Source: Photobacterium piscicola (lineage in GTDB: Bacteria; Pseudomonadota; Gammaproteobacteria; Enterobacterales; Vibrionaceae). From it: a stretch of DNA of 64,000 bases. This document shows, piece after piece, positions 30,647-41,050 of the stretch (the stretch's first letter is position 1; the number at the start of each line of letters is the position of its first letter). The notes below the pieces were generated by a model that saw nothing but the letters and a program-made list of their open reading frames with translations, was not told where the DNA came from and ran no database searches. The position numbers were made by a program, and so were the translations under genes. The stretch lies in assembly GCF_900166965.1 (NCBI RefSeq), contig NZ_FUZI01000005.1, positions 178,271 to 242,270 of the forward strand, given 5' to 3'.

Positions 30647-31372
30647 ATGGCTATTCTAAAAGCTGAACACCTTGCAAAAAGTTACAACGGTCGCAAAGTC
30701 GTTTCCGATGTGAGCCTTGAGGTTGAATCAGGAAAAATTGTTGGTTTACTTGGTCCCAATGGTGCCGGTAAAACCACCTCATTTTATATGATCGTTGGCT
30801 TAGTTGGCCGCGATGAAGGCACAATTACCATTGATGGTGAAGACATCAGCCTTCAACCGATGCACAATCGTTCACGAATGGGTATTGGTTATTTACCCCA
30901 AGAAGCATCGATTTTTCGTCGTCTGACGGTTTATGACAACTTAATGGCTGTTTTAGAGACGCGTAAAGAGCTCACCAAAGAAGGCCGTCAAGATAAGGCC
31001 GAAGAACTGTTAGATGAGTTTAATATTCAACATATTCGCGATAGTTTAGGACAAGCATTATCAGGTGGTGAACGACGCCGAGTTGAAATTGCACGTGCAT
31101 TAGCAGCAAACCCTAAGTTTATTCTGCTTGATGAACCGTTTGCAGGTGTCGATCCAATTTCAGTTATTGATATCAAAAAGATCATTAAACATTTACGAGA
31201 TCGTGGATTAGGGGTATTAATTACCGATCATAACGTTCGCGAAACATTGGATGTTTGTGAACACGCTTATATTGTAAGCCAAGGCCATCTGATCGCTAAT
31301 GGTACTCCAGATCATGTACTCAACCATGAGCATGTTAAGCGGGTTTATCTCGGTGATCAGTTCCGTCTATAG
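30647..31372 (+). CDS. lptB: LptB, ATPase of the LPS exporter
   Basis: Cytoplasmic ATPase of LptB2FGC. Walker [10 protein letters not shown] at 36-44, a LSGGERRR signature near 138 and Walker [11 protein letters not shown] near 158 are complete. 241 residues. It follows lptA by 9 nt and precedes rpoN, the usual gammaproteobacterial order. Confidence 0.98.
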   Translation: MAILKAEHLAKSYNGRKVVSDVSLEVESGKIVGLLGPNGAGKTTSFYMIVGLVGRDEGTITIDGEDISLQPMHNRSRMGIGYLPQEASIFRRLTVYDNLMAVLETRKELTKEGRQDKAEELLDEFNIQHIRDSLGQALSGGERRRVEIARALAANPKFILLDEPFAGVDPISVIDIKKIIKHLRDRGLGVLITDHNVRETLDVCEHAYIVSQGHLIANGTPDHVLNHEHVKRVYLGDQFRL

Positions 31373-31435
31373 CATTCACCATTGGCTATTGATTACAGAT
31401 AATAACAACAATAACAATAAGGTGTATCAACGTTA

Positions 31436-32920
31436 ATGAAAACTTCGCTCCAACTTAAGCTCGGTCAACAGTTAGCAATGACGCCTCAATTGCAGCAAGC
31501 TATTCGCTTGTTGCAACTCTCGACATTGGAACTCCAACAAGAGATCCAAGAAGCGCTTGATGGTAACCCTCTCCTAGAGCTCGATGAAACCAATGAAGCG
31601 GATGAAATAAACACTAACAATGAAACCTCAACCGCAGAAGCCAGCACCAATGACGCGAGTGAAAATCTCGACGATATAGAGAGTTTTGATACCGCTGAAG
31701 TACTTGAATCCCGTGAATTACCCACTGAACTTCCGGTTGATAGTACTTGGGATGATATTTACAGTGCAGGAACAGGCAGCGCGGGCATTGCTATTGATGA
31801 TGACATTCCAATTTATCAAGGTGAAACTACTGAATCATTACAAGACTATTTAATGTGGCAAGTACATTTAACCCCATTTAGCGAAACGGATCTCGCGATC
31901 GCAACAGCGATCATTGATGCGGTTAATGACAAAGGTTATCTCAGTTGTAGTACTGCTGAAATTTTAGAAAACTTTGAAGATGAAGATCTCGATGTTGAGC
32001 TTGATGAGGTAGAGGCGGTACTTAAACGCGTACAGCAATTTGACCCTTTAGGGGTTGCTTCTCGCAACTTACAAGAATGTTTACTGCTTCAACTCGCCAC
32101 TTATCCAGCACAAACTCAATGGCTTGCCGAAGCTAAAATACTGTTGAGTGAGCACATTAATTTATTAGGTAATCGCGATTATCGACAATTGATGCGCGAA
32201 ACCAAACTCAAAGAACCTGAACTTAAAGCGGTTATGGAGCTGATTCACAGCTTAAACCCTCGTCCAGGTAATCATGTCGTTTCAACCGAAACTGAATACG
32301 TTATTCCCGATGTCTCTGTCTTTAAAGATAATGGCAAATGGGTTGTTAGTATCAATCCTGACAGTATTCCTCGTATTAAAGTCAATCAGCAATACGCCGC
32401 ATTAAGCAATAACACTCGCAATAGCGCTGATGGTCAATTTATACGTACTCACCTTCAAGATGCCAAATGGCTGATTAAAAGCCTTGAAAGCCGCAATGAA
32501 ACCTTGTTGAAAGTCGCTCGTTGTATTGTCGAGCAGCAACAAGATTTTTTTGAATTTGGTGAAGAAGCGATGAAGCCGATGGTCCTCAATGACATCGCAC
32601 TCGCGGTTGAAATGCACGAATCCACCATATCTCGAGTTACGACGCAAAAATATATGCATACACCTCGAGGTATTTTTGAATTGAAATACTTCTTCTCAAG
32701 TCATGTCAGTACGGATAATGGCGGTGAATGTTCATCGACAGCTATTCGCGCACTGGTGAAGAAACTTGTTGCTGCTGAAAATCAGGTTAAACCCCTGAGT
32801 GACAGCAAAATTGCGACTTTATTGGCTGAACAAGGGATCATGGTTGCGCGACGAACTATCGCCAAATACCGTGAATCGTTGGGAATTCCGCCATCAAATC
32901 AGCGAAAATGTCTGATCTAA
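31436..32920 (+). CDS. rpoN: RpoN, sigma-54
   Basis: Alternative sigma factor that needs AAA activators and recognises -24/-12 promoters; in Vibrionaceae it controls flagella, nitrogen use and more. The N-terminal activator region begins [20 protein letters not shown]. An acidic linker (about 45-115) and the core-binding region follow. The C-terminal RpoN box is present as [10 protein letters not shown] near residue 467. 494 residues. The end overlaps the upstream region of hpf. Confidence 0.97.
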   Translation: MKTSLQLKLGQQLAMTPQLQQAIRLLQLSTLELQQEIQEALDGNPLLELDETNEADEINTNNETSTAEASTNDASENLDDIESFDTAEVLESRELPTELPVDSTWDDIYSAGTGSAGIAIDDDIPIYQGETTESLQDYLMWQVHLTPFSETDLAIATAIIDAVNDKGYLSCSTAEILENFEDEDLDVELDEVEAVLKRVQQFDPLGVASRNLQECLLLQLATYPAQTQWLAEAKILLSEHINLLGNRDYRQLMRETKLKEPELKAVMELIHSLNPRPGNHVVSTETEYVIPDVSVFKDNGKWVVSINPDSIPRIKVNQQYAALSNNTRNSADGQFIRTHLQDAKWLIKSLESRNETLLKVARCIVEQQQDFFEFGEEAMKPMVLNDIALAVEMHESTISRVTTQKYMHTPRGIFELKYFFSSHVSTDNGGECSSTAIRALVKKLVAAENQVKPLSDSKIATLLAEQGIMVARRTIAKYRESLGIPPSNQRKCLI

Positions 32921-32952
32921 ATCGGATCAGCGCCAACAAAAGGAAGATGTCT

Positions 32953-33240
32953 ATGCAAATCAATATTACCGGACACCATGTTGATGTAACCGATTCATTA
33001 CGAGAATATGTCAGTACTAAGTTTGACAAACTAGAGCGTTTTTTCGATAAAATCAATACCGTTCAAGTGATCTTAAATGTCGAAAAGCTCCAACAAATAG
33101 CCGAAGCAACCCTGCATATTAATTCAGGAGAAATTCACGCTAAAGCTGATTCTGAAAATATGTATGCCGCGATTGACGAATTGACTGATAAACTGGTCCG
33201 TCAATTAAACAAACACAAAGATAAACTCAATAGTCACTAA
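32953..33240 (+). CDS. hpf: Hpf, short ribosome hibernation promoting factor
   Basis: Binds 30S subunits near the decoding centre and promotes 100S dimers in stationary phase. The start at 32953 (MQINITGHHVDVT) gives 95 residues, equal to the E. coli short form; AAGGAAG stands at a good distance. An ATG six bases earlier is too close to that site. The rpoN-hpf-ptsN order is conserved. Confidence 0.95.
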   Translation: MQINITGHHVDVTDSLREYVSTKFDKLERFFDKINTVQVILNVEKLQQIAEATLHINSGEIHAKADSENMYAAIDELTDKLVRQLNKHKDKLNSH

Positions 33241-33242
33241 TC

Positions 33243-33692
33243 ATGCAACTGAGTAACGTATTGAGCCTGGACTGCACCAAAAGTGCAGTCCCTTGCTCCA
33301 GTAAAAAACGCGCGCTTGAGCTCATCAGTGAGATCGCCGCAACACATCTTGATCAAAATCCGCAGCCATTATTTGAATGTATGCTCAATCGTGAAAAATT
33401 GGGTACCACAGGTATTGGTAACGGGATTGCAATTCCTCACGGCCGAATCAGTAACAGTGATCATGCGATTGCAGTGCTTATTCAATGCCAAGAGCCGATA
33501 GATTTTGATGCTATAGATGGTCAACCTATTGACCTGTTATTTGCACTTCTGGTACCAGAAGAACAATGTAAAGAGCATTTATCGACCCTTGCTAGCATGG
33601 CTGAAAAACTGGGCAATAAGAAAATTTGCAAACAGTTACGCAATGCAACAACCGATCAAGAATTATATAACATACTGATTAATGAAGAATAA
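33243..33692 (+). CDS. ptsN: PtsN, nitrogen-related EIIA
   Basis: Terminal phosphate acceptor of the nitrogen-related phosphotransferase system (EI-Ntr, NPr, EIIA-Ntr), which regulates K+ transport and other targets by protein contact. The phosphorylated histidine is H66 in GIAIPHGRI. 149 residues, slightly shorter than E. coli. It starts 2 nt after hpf. Confidence 0.96.
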   Translation: MQLSNVLSLDCTKSAVPCSSKKRALELISEIAATHLDQNPQPLFECMLNREKLGTTGIGNGIAIPHGRISNSDHAIAVLIQCQEPIDFDAIDGQPIDLLFALLVPEEQCKEHLSTLASMAEKLGNKKICKQLRNATTDQELYNILINEE

Positions 33693-33728
33693 ATCAGCAT
33701 CCCTCCACACACAAAAGGTAGCTTAACC

Positions 33729-34580
33729 ATGAGGTTAATGGTTGTTAGCGGCCGTTCAGGTTCAGGTAAATCTGTCGCGCTTCGCGTGTTAGAAGATTTA
33801 GGTTATTACTGCGTTGATAACCTTCCCGTACACCTACTGCCGCAATTTGTAAATGATATTGCCAATAACGAACAAGATATTGCGGTTAGCATCGATATTC
33901 GTAATATGCCGCCACATCAGGGTGAACTTGACGCTATTTTCAAAAATTTACCCAATGATGTTGATATCAACGTTATTTTCCTCGATGCCGATGATAAAGA
34001 ACTGGTTAAACGTTTCAGTGAAACACGTCGTTTACACCCACTCTCGCGCCATAATATGAGCCTTGAGCAAGCCATTCAATCAGAAGCGGTATTGCTTGGT
34101 GAGCTGAAAGAACATGCAGACTTAGTGATTGATACCACTAAGAGCTCTATTCATGATTTAAGCGAGACAGTGCGGGCACGAGTACTTGGTCGTGAAGCAC
34201 GTGAATTAGTGTTAGTTTTTGAATCGTTCGGCTTTAAACATGGTCTGCCTTCTGATGCTGACTATGTGTTTGATGTGCGTTTTTTGCCAAACCCACACTG
34301 GGTGCCAGAGCTTAAACCTCAGACTGGCCTTGATCAGCCCGTTAAAGATTTTTTAGCCGCTCACGCTGAAGTCAATAAACTAAACTACCAACTACGAAAT
34401 TTCCTTGAAACATGGTTACCAATGCTAGAGAAAAATAATCGCAGTTATGTCACCGTTGCCATTGGTTGTACTGGCGGACAACATCGCTCGGTGTATATCG
34501 CGCAACAACTGGCTGATTATTTTACTCAACAAGGTCAACAAGTGCAGGTACGTCATCGCACGCTGGAAAATTATAAATGA
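33729..34580 (+). CDS. rapZ: RapZ, RNase adaptor and nucleotide-binding protein
   Basis: In E. coli binds the GlmZ/GlmY small RNAs and guides RNase E to GlmZ, thereby tuning GlmS and amino-sugar supply for the envelope. Walker A GRSGSGKS is at 8-15. The C-terminal domain contains the conserved [11 protein letters not shown] near 252. 283 residues. It overlaps npr by 4 nt. Confidence 0.96.
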   Translation: MRLMVVSGRSGSGKSVALRVLEDLGYYCVDNLPVHLLPQFVNDIANNEQDIAVSIDIRNMPPHQGELDAIFKNLPNDVDINVIFLDADDKELVKRFSETRRLHPLSRHNMSLEQAIQSEAVLLGELKEHADLVIDTTKSSIHDLSETVRARVLGREARELVLVFESFGFKHGLPSDADYVFDVRFLPNPHWVPELKPQTGLDQPVKDFLAAHAEVNKLNYQLRNFLETWLPMLEKNNRSYVTVAIGCTGGQHRSVYIAQQLADYFTQQGQQVQVRHRTLENYK

Positions 34581-34849
34581 CCATTAGCCGCGAATTATTT
34601 ATTCGTAACCGTCTCGGGCTTCATGCTCGAGCGGCAATCAAATTAGTTGAGTTAGCACAAAGTTTCACAGCCATCGTCACGATCACTAATGGTGATAACA
34701 GCGCAACGGCAGACAGTGTGATGGGCTTACTCATGCTGGACTCCGCCCAAGGTCAAAAGATCATGGTTAGCGCAGAAGGCCAAGATGCAGAATCAGCATT
34801 AATCGCCATTTCAACCTTAATTGAAGCTGGGTTTGATGAAGAAAGTTAA
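34577..34849 (+). CDS. npr: NPr, nitrogen-related HPr
   Basis: Phosphocarrier between EI-Ntr and PtsN. The active histidine is H16 in GLHARAAIK; the regulatory-serine region differs from sugar HPr. 90 residues as in E. coli. Last gene of the rpoN cluster; three small inverted repeats follow it. Confidence 0.95.
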   Translation: MTISRELFIRNRLGLHARAAIKLVELAQSFTAIVTITNGDNSATADSVMGLLMLDSAQGQKIMVSAEGQDAESALIAISTLIEAGFDEES

Positions 34850-35131
34850 TTGGCTAAATTAAAAGCCATAAATTACCACTGTTAAATCTTTTGTTCTTAG
34901 TGGTGTTAATCATTTTTAACACGTGATACTTTGCTCTTAACTGCGTTTTTTAGCCGCGATTAGTAGCCAACACTCATGAAATGTAGAGATATCACAATTA
35001 TAATCATGCGTAATACCAATACTTCATCAGTTTATGCGCTAATTAAATAGTAATCAGCACAAGACAAAGACTCACTGATTACGTTAAAATTCAGCTTATT
35101 GCGCCATCAAATATAAGTGGGCCTAATACCT
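34850..35131. other. Intergenic region between npr and mgtE with several inverted repeats
   Basis: AT-rich, no gene seen. Perfect inverted repeats: ACCACT/AGTGGT (34875-34880 and 34899-34904), GTGTTAA/TTAACAC (34903-34909 and 34916-34922), and GTAATCAG/CTGATTAC (35050-35057 and 35075-35082). None is followed by a clear T-tract. It must carry the mgtE promoter and possibly a leader element. Confidence 0.55.
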
Positions 35132-36493
35132 ATGGCGGATGTATTAGAACAAGATCAAACCCATCACACACTCCAAGAAGTCAATAAAGCGCTCGAAAAT
35201 GGCATGTTTGTTCATGTTCGCCGGTTACTCCAAGACATGGAGCCGGAGGATATTGCACACCTGTTAGAAGCCTCGCCACCGAAAGAACGTCAAGTCTTAT
35301 GGCAATTGACGGATCCGGAAGAGCAAGGTGAGATCCTTGATGAACTCTCTGAAGATGTAAAAGATGGCATCGTCTCGCAAATGGAACCAGAAAAGCTGGC
35401 AGCCGTTACCGAGGGGATGGAAAGCGATGATGTCGCCTACGTACTTCGTAGCCTCTCTGATGAGCGTTATCAAGAAGTATTGGCACAAATGGATGCCACC
35501 GATCGTCATCGTATCGAAAAAGCACTCGCCTATCCGGAAGATACTGCCGGTGGGATGATGAGTACCGATTTTATCACCATTCGAGGTGACGTAACCGCCG
35601 ATGTGGTACTACGTTATTTACGTATGCGTGGTGAACTACCAGAAGCCACTGATGCTTTGTATGTGGTTGATGAAAATCAAATTCTGATTGGTCATTTGTC
35701 ACTATCAACGCTCATCACCACTCAGCCTGACATTGAAATTAAAGATGTTATGCAAGACGCTGATGAAGCGATTGCCGTCGATATGGCAGACAGTGAAATA
35801 GCCAATATATTTGAACGTCGAAATTGGTTATCTGCACCTGTCGTTGATACCAATAATCATCTGTTAGGTCGTATCACTATCGATGACGTGGTTGACTTGA
35901 TCCGTGAAGAAGCGGAACACTCAATGATGACCATGGCGGGTATGGATGACGATGAAGATACCTTTGCACCAGTCTTAAAGTCAGCCAAGAGCCGCAGTAT
36001 TTGGCTTGGGGTTAATGTACTGACAGCGTTAGCAGCCGCATCTGTATCCAATATGTTTGAACACACTTTACAACAGATGGCGACCGTTGCGGTACTAATG
36101 ACAATTGTTCCATCAATGGGTGGTGTGGCGGGTAACCAAACCGTAGCACTGGTTATTCGAGGCCTTGCTGTCGGTCACATTGGTGATACCAACACCCGTT
36201 GGCTACTGAGTAAAGAAGCCCGTGTCGGATTAATTAATGGCTTAGTATGGGCATTAATTATTGGCTTAGTGGTCTTTATTTGGAAAGGGAGCTTAATACT
36301 CGGCGCGATCATGGCCGGCGCAATGCTAGCAAACTTATTTGTTGCCGGCGTTGCTGGCGTATTAATTCCAATTGGTCTTAAAAAACTAAAAATTGACCCA
36401 GCACTTGCTGGCGGTATGGCACTGACAACCTGTACTGATATTGTTGGTTTAATGGTGTTCTTAGGTCTAGCGACCATTTTTATTACACCTTAA
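35132..36493 (+). CDS. mgtE: MgtE, magnesium channel/transporter
   Basis: Mg2+ channel of the MgtE family. A cytoplasmic helical N domain (about 25-130) and tandem CBS domains (about 135-255) sense Mg2+, and five C-terminal membrane helices form the pore; the family GNQ motif (GVAGNQTVAL) and the C-terminal TTCTDIVGLMVFLG tract are visible. The start is set at 35132 (MADVLEQDQ), 453 residues; a GTG five codons earlier is possible. E. coli lacks this gene; it is usual at this spot in Vibrionales. Confidence 0.94.
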   Translation: MADVLEQDQTHHTLQEVNKALENGMFVHVRRLLQDMEPEDIAHLLEASPPKERQVLWQLTDPEEQGEILDELSEDVKDGIVSQMEPEKLAAVTEGMESDDVAYVLRSLSDERYQEVLAQMDATDRHRIEKALAYPEDTAGGMMSTDFITIRGDVTADVVLRYLRMRGELPEATDALYVVDENQILIGHLSLSTLITTQPDIEIKDVMQDADEAIAVDMADSEIANIFERRNWLSAPVVDTNNHLLGRITIDDVVDLIREEAEHSMMTMAGMDDDEDTFAPVLKSAKSRSIWLGVNVLTALAAASVSNMFEHTLQQMATVAVLMTIVPSMGGVAGNQTVALVIRGLAVGHIGDTNTRWLLSKEARVGLINGLVWALIIGLVVFIWKGSLILGAIMAGAMLANLFVAGVAGVLIPIGLKKLKIDPALAGGMALTTCTDIVGLMVFLGLATIFITP

Positions 36494-36513
36494 TCAGTGA
36501 TAATTGATTGATA

Positions 36514-36552
36514 AAAAAAGTCCAAATCAAGTGATTGATTTGGACTTTTTTA
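36514..36552. terminator. Bidirectional terminator between mgtE and tldE
   Basis: Arms AAAAAAGTCCAAATCA and TGATTTGGACTTTTTT form a long perfect stem between two convergent genes. Confidence 0.95.
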
Positions 36553-36581
36553 TTGCGCATAAATTACGTCATTAACAACGA

Positions 36582-37925
36582 TTACTCACCCGCAATCTTC
36601 ATCGAATCTAACAGCATAGAACCCGTTAGAATCTGACTTCGTGTTTCAGTATCACTGCCAATAGCAACAATATTTTGCATCATGTCTTTAAGATTACCTG
36701 CGATGGTAATTTCAGAGACAGGATATTGAATTTGACCATTCTCAACCCAGAAGCCCGCAGCACCACGAGAATAATCACCCGTGATAATGTTCACTCCTTG
36801 GCCCATCAATTCAGTCACTAACAAACCGCGATCCATCTTTTTCAGCATTTGCTCAAAGCTTTCGCCTGTTGATGAAACCAACCAGTTATGAATGCCACCA
36901 GCATGACCTGTTGGCTGCATTTTCATCTTACGAGCAGCATAGCTGGTCAATAAGTATGTTTGCAGTGCGCCACCAGTGATAATTTCACGATCATAGGTCG
37001 CAAGACCTTCGCTATCAAACGGGGTACTTGCCATACCACGTAAAATATGAGGACGTTCACTAATATTTAGCCACTCTGGGAAAATTTGCTCACCCAGTTT
37101 ATCTAATAAAAATGATGATTTACGGTATAAATTCGCACCGCTAATTCCCATCACTAAATGACCAAAAAGACCGGTAGCAACATCAGCAGCAAACATCACA
37201 GGCGCTTCACGAGTAGTGAGTTTTTGTGGATTAATACGGCTTACGGTGCGCTCTGCAGCATGACGCCCCACACGTTCAGGGGTCCACATATCAGAGGCTA
37301 AACGTGAAGTTGTATAACTATAGTCACGCTCCATATTGCCGTCTTTGCCTTCACTGATCACACAGCAACTAATGCTATGGCGACTAGAGGCATAACTGGC
37401 TAACATGCCATGACTATTACCGTAAACACGCACGCCGTAATGGCTATCGTAACTGGCACCATCGCTTTGTTTTACGCGAGGATCAAAGGCAAGCGCCGCT
37501 TCTTCTGCGGCAATTGCAATCGCTGCAGCGCGATCAGGTTCCGGCTCATCAGGATGAAATAAATCTAAATCTGGAATATTACGCGCCATCAATTCCGCAG
37601 GGCCAGGACCTGCAAACGGATCTTCAGAAGTGTAATTTGCAATATCTAAAGCGGCGGCAACCGTTTGAGCAATAGCCGCTTCACTTAAATCAGAAGTTGA
37701 TGCGCTACCTTTACGGTGACCGCGATACACAGTAATGCCAAGTGCACCGTCACTATTAAATTCAACATTTTCAACTTCGCACATACGAGTAGAAACACTG
37801 ATACCTGTTGTTTTGTTAATGGCTACTTCGGCTGCATCAGCCTGTTTACCAGCAACTTCAAGCGCTTTTGCTACTGCGGCTTCAAGTTCAACACGCTGTT
37901 GAGCAACCTGTTCTCTTACGTCCAT
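36582..37925 (-). CDS. pmbA: TldE (PmbA), metalloprotease partner subunit
   Basis: Non-catalytic half of the TldD/TldE heterodimeric protease, which in E. coli matures microcin B17 and degrades the CcdA antitoxin. 447 residues; it lacks the HExxxH zinc motif of TldD, as expected for TldE. It diverges from darP; its partner tldD lies 0.7 kb away on the same strand, separated by darP. Confidence 0.95.
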   Translation of the reverse strand: MDVREQVAQQRVELEAAVAKALEVAGKQADAAEVAINKTTGISVSTRMCEVENVEFNSDGALGITVYRGHRKGSASTSDLSEAAIAQTVAAALDIANYTSEDPFAGPGPAELMARNIPDLDLFHPDEPEPDRAAAIAIAAEEAALAFDPRVKQSDGASYDSHYGVRVYGNSHGMLASYASSRHSISCCVISEGKDGNMERDYSYTTSRLASDMWTPERVGRHAAERTVSRINPQKLTTREAPVMFAADVATGLFGHLVMGISGANLYRKSSFLLDKLGEQIFPEWLNISERPHILRGMASTPFDSEGLATYDREIITGGALQTYLLTSYAARKMKMQPTGHAGGIHNWLVSSTGESFEQMLKKMDRGLLVTELMGQGVNIITGDYSRGAAGFWVENGQIQYPVSEITIAGNLKDMMQNIVAIGSDTETRSQILTGSMLLDSMKIAGE

Positions 37926-38039
37926 ACAATCACTTAAGGTTAGGGTTTAGCTTATTAGTTATAGAATAATGTAATTTACGCCCAAAATCGTTATTAAACT
38001 GATAAAATAGAACTATTGATACAATGAGTGAGCCCATTT

Positions 38040-38564
38040 ATGAGCCGTAAAAACAAAAAAGCCCCTTGGGATGAAGAAGAAGAAATCATCTGGGTAAGTA
38101 AGTCCGAGATGAAACGCGACATGGAAGAGTTGCAGAAAATTGGCGAAGCGCTAGTTGAATTAACACCTAACGCTCTTGCGAAAGTGCCATTAGATGAAGA
38201 AATGATGGCCGCAATTAAAGACGCACAACGCTTTAGTAAAGAAGCGCGTCGTCGTCAGTTGCAGTTTATTGGTAAGCAGATGCGTCATATGGATCTTGAA
38301 CCAATTCAAGCCGCACTCGACAAATTAAATAATAAGCACTCTCAGCACACCGTTGCCCTTAAAAAGCTTGAAATTAAGCGTGACAAGTTGATTGAGAATG
38401 GTGACAGCATGCTAAATGCTATTATGGTTGATCATCCCGATGCTGATCGCCAACACCTACGCCAGTTAATGCGCCAAGCAACAAAAGAAAAGGCACAAGA
38501 AAAACCTGGCAAAGCATACCGTGAGATTTTTCAATATCTAAAATCTCTCTACCTTGCTGATTAA
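38040..38564 (+). CDS. darP: DarP (YjgA), 50S ribosome assembly factor
   Basis: Highly charged helical protein that associates with late 50S assembly intermediates. Start set at 38040 ([20 protein letters not shown]), 174 residues; the frame is open four codons earlier. The [17 protein letters not shown] block is diagnostic. It is the only plus-strand gene between the tldE and tldD genes and is closed by its own terminator. Confidence 0.94.
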   Translation: MSRKNKKAPWDEEEEIIWVSKSEMKRDMEELQKIGEALVELTPNALAKVPLDEEMMAAIKDAQRFSKEARRRQLQFIGKQMRHMDLEPIQAALDKLNNKHSQHTVALKKLEIKRDKLIENGDSMLNAIMVDHPDADRQHLRQLMRQATKEKAQEKPGKAYREIFQYLKSLYLAD

Positions 38565-38593
38565 TCTCTTTGATTAATGCATAAATGAACAAA

Positions 38594-38627
38594 AAAATGC
38601 CAGCATACATGCTGGCATTTTATTTTA
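38594..38627. terminator. Terminator between darP and tldD
   Basis: AAAATGCCAGCAT and ATGCTGGCATTTT form a strong stem, followed by TATTTTATT on the plus strand and an A/T-rich run on the other side. Serves darP and probably tldD convergently. Confidence 0.92.
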
Positions 38628-38668
38628 TTGAAACCCACGTTTAATTAAAAGCATGTCACAATAGAAAA

Positions 38669-40117
38669 TTATTCAGTGCCACCAACAGTCATTGAATCAA
38701 TCTTCAATGTTGGTTGACCGACGCCCACAGGCACGCTCTGACCCGCTTTACCACACACACCAACCCCACGGTCAATATCAAGGTCATTACCCACCATAGA
38801 GACTTGCTGCATCGCTTCAATACCACTGCCAATTAAGGTTGCGCCTTTAATTGGACGGGTTACTTTACCGTTTTCAATCAAATACGCTTCAGAAGCAGAG
38901 AACACAAATTTACCTGAAGTAATATCAACCTGACCACCACCAAAGTTGGGGGCATAAATACCGTTTTTCACGCTGGCGATAATTTCTTCAGGCGTATGCT
39001 CACCTGGCAGCATATAAGTATTGGTCATACGCGGCATCGGTAAATGAGCATAAGATTCACGACGGCCATTACCTGTCGGGGCAACACCCATTAAACGCGC
39101 ATTAAGCTTATCTTGCATATAGCCTTTTAGCTTACCACCTTCAACAAGTACATTATGTTGCGCAGGCGTACCTTCATCATCAATATTAATTGAGCCACGG
39201 CGATCAACTAATGTGCCATCATCAACAATAGTACATAACGGCGATGTCACTTGTTGTCCCATTTGCCCGGCAAACATTGATGAACCTTTACGGTTAAAGT
39301 CACCTTCTAAACCGTGACCAACAGCTTCATGCAATAAAACGCCGGGCCAACCAGCACCTAATACAATCGGCATCGTGCCCGCTGGTGCTGCATCGGCTTC
39401 AAGATTCACTAATGCTTGGCGAATAGCTTCATCAGCAAAGAAAATCGCTTGGCTTTTACCCGTCGTATCTTCAGTTAAAAAACGTTCATAACCATAACGA
39501 CCGCCACCACCAGCACTGCCGCGTTCACGCTTATCGCCTTTCTCAACCAAAACAGTAATGGATAATCGTACTAATGGACGAATATCCGCCGCGTAAGTGC
39601 CATCAAGCGCGGCAACTAAGACTTCTTCATAAACGCCATTAATGCTGGCTGAGACTTCAGTAACTAACGGCTCTTTGGTGCGAATATAGCGATCAATTTC
39701 TTCAAGTAAGGCGATCTTTTGAAATTTATCAAAACTGCCCAATGGATTAATTGGGGAATAAATACCAGATGATGCCATTGGTGTGAATGTTTGTACTTTG
39801 CCATCACCACCTTGACGCACAATACCACGAGCAGCTTTTGCGCTTTGAGTTAATGCTAATAGATTAATTTGATCTGAATAAGCAAAGCCTGTTTTCTCAC
39901 CCGCAACAGCACGTACACCGACACCACGATCAATATTAAACGAGCCATCTTTGATAATACTGTCTTCTAAAACTAACGACTCATGCCAGCATGACTGAAA
40001 ATATATATCAGCATAATCAACATCACGGGTAGCAATTAAGCCAAGAATATTATGCAATTCATCACGACCGAGACCTGATTGGTCTAGCATGGTACTTTCT
40101 ACAGTGTTAAGGGTCAT
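38669..40117 (-). CDS. tldD: TldD, zinc metalloprotease subunit
   Basis: Catalytic half of TldD/TldE, degrading unfolded or short peptides. The zinc motif HEAVGH is at residues 263-268 (H263, E264, H268). 482 residues. It is downstream of the nitrilase-family gene with a 14-nt gap, probably in one transcript with yhdP and rng. Confidence 0.96.
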   Translation of the reverse strand: MTLNTVESTMLDQSGLGRDELHNILGLIATRDVDYADIYFQSCWHESLVLEDSIIKDGSFNIDRGVGVRAVAGEKTGFAYSDQINLLALTQSAKAARGIVRQGGDGKVQTFTPMASSGIYSPINPLGSFDKFQKIALLEEIDRYIRTKEPLVTEVSASINGVYEEVLVAALDGTYAADIRPLVRLSITVLVEKGDKRERGSAGGGGRYGYERFLTEDTTGKSQAIFFADEAIRQALVNLEADAAPAGTMPIVLGAGWPGVLLHEAVGHGLEGDFNRKGSSMFAGQMGQQVTSPLCTIVDDGTLVDRRGSINIDDEGTPAQHNVLVEGGKLKGYMQDKLNARLMGVAPTGNGRRESYAHLPMPRMTNTYMLPGEHTPEEIIASVKNGIYAPNFGGGQVDITSGKFVFSASEAYLIENGKVTRPIKGATLIGSGIEAMQQVSMVGNDLDIDRGVGVCGKAGQSVPVGVGQPTLKIDSMTVGGTE

Positions 40118-40131
40118 TAATTTGCTCTTAG

Positions 40132-40953
40132 TTATTGAATATGACTGAACACCAATCGGGCATGATCAGCCACTGGCATATTGGTACGGATCTTATGTGC
40201 TAATTGTAAATCAACATTTGCTATCAGAACACCCGTTCCTTGTTGTTGACAGGCAATCACTTGCCCCCAAGGATCAACAATCATTGAGTGCCCCCAGGTT
40301 TCTCGCGTTTCATTATGCTCGCCCCATTGTGCTGCAGCCACTACCCAACACTGGGTTTCAATAGCACGAGCACGCACTAACACTTCCCAATGAGCGCGTC
40401 CAGTTAGCTTAGTAAATGCTGCTGGAATCACTATGATATCAGCACCTTGCTGGCGTAATTGACTGTACAACTGTGGAAAGCGAATATCATAACAAATGGA
40501 TAATCCTAGCTTGCCAAAAGGCGTATCAATCACTTTAATTTCATCGCCTGCTTTAAAGGTATCAGACTCACGGTAACTATGGTGTTTATCAGCAACATCT
40601 ACATCAAACATGTGCATTTTATTATAGTGCGCATGTAACTTACCTTGATCATCAAATAAGATAGCAGTAGTCGTAATGCTACCATCTGCTTGAAGAATCG
40701 GCATAGAGCCAATCAATAACCAAATTCCTAACTGTTGAGAATATTGAGATAATTGTTGCTGTAATGGACCTTTACCGAGGGGCTCTGCCCAACGTTGATA
40801 ATCGGCTTTACTGCCAAAAACGACACTATTTTCAGGGGTAACAACTAATTTTGCCCCTTGAAGTTGCAACCCTTGCATAAACTTTTTTATCTGGCTCAGG
40901 TTACGCTCAGGATCAGTGCCTGAATTCATTTGTACTACACCAATTTTGGTCAT
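40132..40953 (-). CDS. Carbon-nitrogen hydrolase (Nit1-like omega-amidase family)
   Basis: Nitrilase-superfamily hydrolase with the full catalytic triad E41 (TPENSV), K112 ([10 protein letters not shown]) and C154 (CYDIRFP). The sequence is closest in pattern to Nit1-like proteins that hydrolyse deaminated glutathione, so metabolite repair is the likely role; the substrate is inferred. 273 residues. In gammaproteobacteria it commonly lies between yhdP and tldD, as here. Confidence 0.9.
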   Translation of the reverse strand: MTKIGVVQMNSGTDPERNLSQIKKFMQGLQLQGAKLVVTPENSVVFGSKADYQRWAEPLGKGPLQQQLSQYSQQLGIWLLIGSMPILQADGSITTTAILFDDQGKLHAHYNKMHMFDVDVADKHHSYRESDTFKAGDEIKVIDTPFGKLGLSICYDIRFPQLYSQLRQQGADIIVIPAAFTKLTGRAHWEVLVRARAIETQCWVVAAAQWGEHNETRETWGHSMIVDPWGQVIACQQQGTGVLIANVDLQLAHKIRTNMPVADHARLVFSHIQ

Positions 40954-41050
40954 GGCAATCTCCCTGAACTATTCTGAAATACATCAGATTTATCAAACGT
41001 CATAACGCTCGTGACAAGCACAACTTAAACACGCTTGTTCTTAAAAGCAC

